Notes under the pieces: generated by a model
The model's database searches: none
What the model saw: only the letters and a program-made list of their open reading frames with translations
What the model was told of the DNA's origin: nothing
Assembly (NCBI GenBank): GCA_001179505.1
Contig: CDMY01000354.1
Span: forward strand, 37,312-57,690
DNA length: 20,379 bases
Source: Vitrella brassicaformis
Taxonomy: Eukaryota > Sar > Vitrellaceae
Direction of reading: 5' to 3'
Translations under genes and position numbers: made by a program
In this document: piece by piece, positions 19,601 through 20,379 of the stretch
How the letters are laid out: each line of letters starts with the position of its first letter
Numbering within the stretch: position 1 is the stretch's first letter

Positions 19601-20151
19601 CATTTGTCGATATTCGACGACTATCCTGATTCAACAAGGTCCCGGTCTGAGGAGCTGAGATTCGACACTGTCGTGGCCGTCAACGAGGGACCATACAGGC
19701 ACGCACCACGGGGCACAAGGAAGAAGGACGTCAGGCGGGCACGGTACATGAATGGATGGATTCTGTGTGAGTGTGCAGGGCCGTGTTGAGCAGTGACGAC
19801 GGCGAAGAGATCGACAGCGCCCCGATTGTGTGCCGGAAAGAGTAAGGGTGGATGGGAAGGAATGAAATGGCACGCCAATCCAACACATGCGCTGTGCACA
19901 TGCAGTGATTCGTATGTGGTCATCCGAGTGGGAGCCGAGCCTTCGCAATCCGGCGGCAAAAGATACCCTCAGGTGTGTACAAGTGGTAGGGTGGATGCCT
20001 TGTGTCCACGTGTCGATCGTTCTTTCAGGAGCTGTTGGTCTATCCCCCGCCCCTCCCGCCTCCACGCACCGGAGCAGCCACCACCACGGCACCGCCGGCA
20101 TTGGCCGTATCGTTGTCCCTGCTGCTGGCTGTGCTCGTCAGCGCTGATTGA
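16691..20151 (+). CDS. secreted, probably surface-anchored GH26-like glycoside hydrolase, 16 exons
   Basis: Likely an extracellular GH26-type hydrolase; substrate unknown. Exons: 16691-17182, 17274-17384, 17454-17629, 17718-17787, 17877-17894, 17977-18006, 18106-18140, 18230-18623, 18675-18759, 18857-18895, 18962-19315, 19376-19512, 19586-19743, 19779-19841, 19906-19972, 20029-20151. The joined frame is 2352 nt (783 residues plus TGA). The signal peptide is MASAARRAGALLLTPALLTL. An Asn/Ser repeat with N-glycosylation sequons spans about 47-66, a linker shared with the neighbour about 80-116, and poly-Ala about 119-130. GH26 marks are acid/base candidate Glu256 in RWNHEMNGSW, AMVWTPNQ, DWIGISYFH, nucleophile candidate Glu395 in LIAETGA, and AIFWFNVAKHEP. 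About 320 residues beyond the GH26 domain are unrecognised. The end is a Pro/Thr-rich stretch and a hydrophobic helix (LAVSLSLLLAVLVSAD), like a GPI-attachment signal. The least certain junction is the 35-nt intron at 19744. Confidence 0.85.
16940..17040 (+). repeat. inverted repeat arm, in the larger GH26 gene
   Basis: This is the partner of 16430-16530, in the opposite orientation, with a 409-bp spacer holding both start codons. The eight differences include both silent and amino-acid-changing sites, so protein constraint alone does not explain the match. Confidence 0.9.
17041..17090 (+). repeat. GCC/GCT triplet repeat coding poly-Ala
   Basis: GCC units followed by interrupted GCT units encode a run of about 12 alanines just before the GH26 domain of the larger gene. 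Length variation between strains is likely. Confidence 0.85.
17788..17876 (+). repeat. duplicated intron, copy 1 (intron 4 of the larger GH26 gene)
   Basis: The intron starts GTAAGAAAGGGAGATAGATG. Its first 45 nt match the start of the intron at 18007 at 42 positions, beginning exactly at the 5' splice site. It continues with a related CATTCGCTGTGCTGTGCGTGT segment before its own acceptor TTAACAG. Confidence 0.85.
18007..18105 (+). repeat. duplicated intron, copy 2 (intron 6 of the larger GH26 gene)
   Basis: The intron starts GTAAGAAAGGGAGATGGACG and matches the intron at 17788. Differences are an internal tandem duplication of a 17-nt unit (GCTGGCTTCTGTTCGTT), an expanded GCTGT run and a different 3' end (TTCCCAG). 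Its flanking exons are not similar to those of copy 1. Confidence 0.85.
19744..19778 (+). other. putative 35-nt intron of the larger GH26 gene
   Basis: GTACAT...GTGCAG is the only junction found that joins the frame ending KKDVRRAR to the coding-looking AVLSSDDGEEIDSAPIVC. Without removal the frame stops at 19787-19789. At 35 nt it is far shorter than the other introns here (51 nt or more), so an assembly deletion or a different upstream donor (for example at 19639 or 19645) remains possible. Confidence 0.45.
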
Positions 20152-20361
20152 TTCCACTGCTCCTTTGCATACGGACCCCCCACTCCGCCCTCAGAGATGT
20201 AAATTAGCCATTGCGCATGCGCGGGGGTAGTTAGCAATGGGTAGTTAGGTCTTTGTCGTCAGGTATGGATGAGCTGATGGTAATTCAAGTGATAGGAAGT
20301 TTGGCGCTGGAGAATGAGCCTTTAATTAGTTGTACGCTGGTGTGCTGGTTGATGTGTCTGA
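20152..20361. other. non-coding 3' flank of the larger GH26 gene
   Basis: This probably holds the 3' UTR. It has an inverted GCGCATGCGC palindrome at about 20213-20222 and an A/T-richer stretch at about 20270-20335. No AATAAA and no coding segment were seen. Confidence 0.5.
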
Positions 20362-20379
20362 GGGGGGGGGGGGGGGGGG
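20362..20379. repeat. poly-G run at right end
   Basis: Eighteen consecutive G close the window, mirroring the poly-C at the left end. Both edges run outward into poly-G. Confidence 0.9.

Noticed and set aside
1-20379. tRNA, rRNA or transposon genes
   Set aside because: Reading both strands showed no convincing cloverleaf, no rRNA-like blocks, and no transposase or reverse-transcriptase motifs.

Overview
This 20.4 kb window is eukaryotic nuclear DNA. It is GC-rich and gene-dense. I reconstruct four protein genes with 61 short GT-AG introns, mostly 50-120 nt. The content (a 1,3-beta-glucan synthase of the FKS/callose-synthase family and secreted GH26-type glycoside hydrolases) and the style (dozens of tiny introns rich in TG, TGGA or GGGT repeats) suggest an alveolate protist with a polysaccharide wall. 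A chromerid such as Vitrella is my best guess, but the organism is inferred, not proven. Exon models were built by hand, by carrying frame and phase across every junction and, for the GH26 pair, by aligning the two paralogs.

Layout: (1) 1-374, repeat-rich DNA starting with a run of 17 C. (2) 375-2257, minus strand: an unrecognised 577-residue protein in three exons. (3) 2258-2930: shared upstream region of two divergent genes. (4) 2931-13219, plus strand: a GT48 1,3-beta-glucan synthase in 34 exons, predicted 2496 residues, with a candidate AATAAA 119 nt after the stop. (5) 13220-14649: intergenic, simple repeats, one exon-like stretch. (6) 14650-16608, minus strand: a secreted GH26-like protein, 12 exons, 388 residues. 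(7) 16609-16690: an 82-bp gap between divergent start codons. (8) 16691-20151, plus strand: a second, larger GH26-like protein, 16 exons, 783 residues, with an extra C-terminal region and a hydrophobic tail like a GPI-anchor signal. (9) 20152-20379: non-coding, ending in 18 G.

How the genes may work together: the glucan synthase would make wall or storage beta-1,3-glucan at the plasma membrane. The two GH26-like proteins would act outside the cell on a beta-linked polysaccharide, one soluble and one probably tethered to the surface. This linkage suggests a small wall-polysaccharide neighbourhood, which is inference.

The most unusual signals are in the GH26 pair. Two introns of the larger gene (17788-17876 and 18007-18105) are copies of each other although their flanking exons are unrelated. 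The pair also shares a 101-bp inverted repeat with 93 identical bases that lies outside the catalytic domain. Intron positions differ between the paralogs, one of which has a 12-nt microexon.
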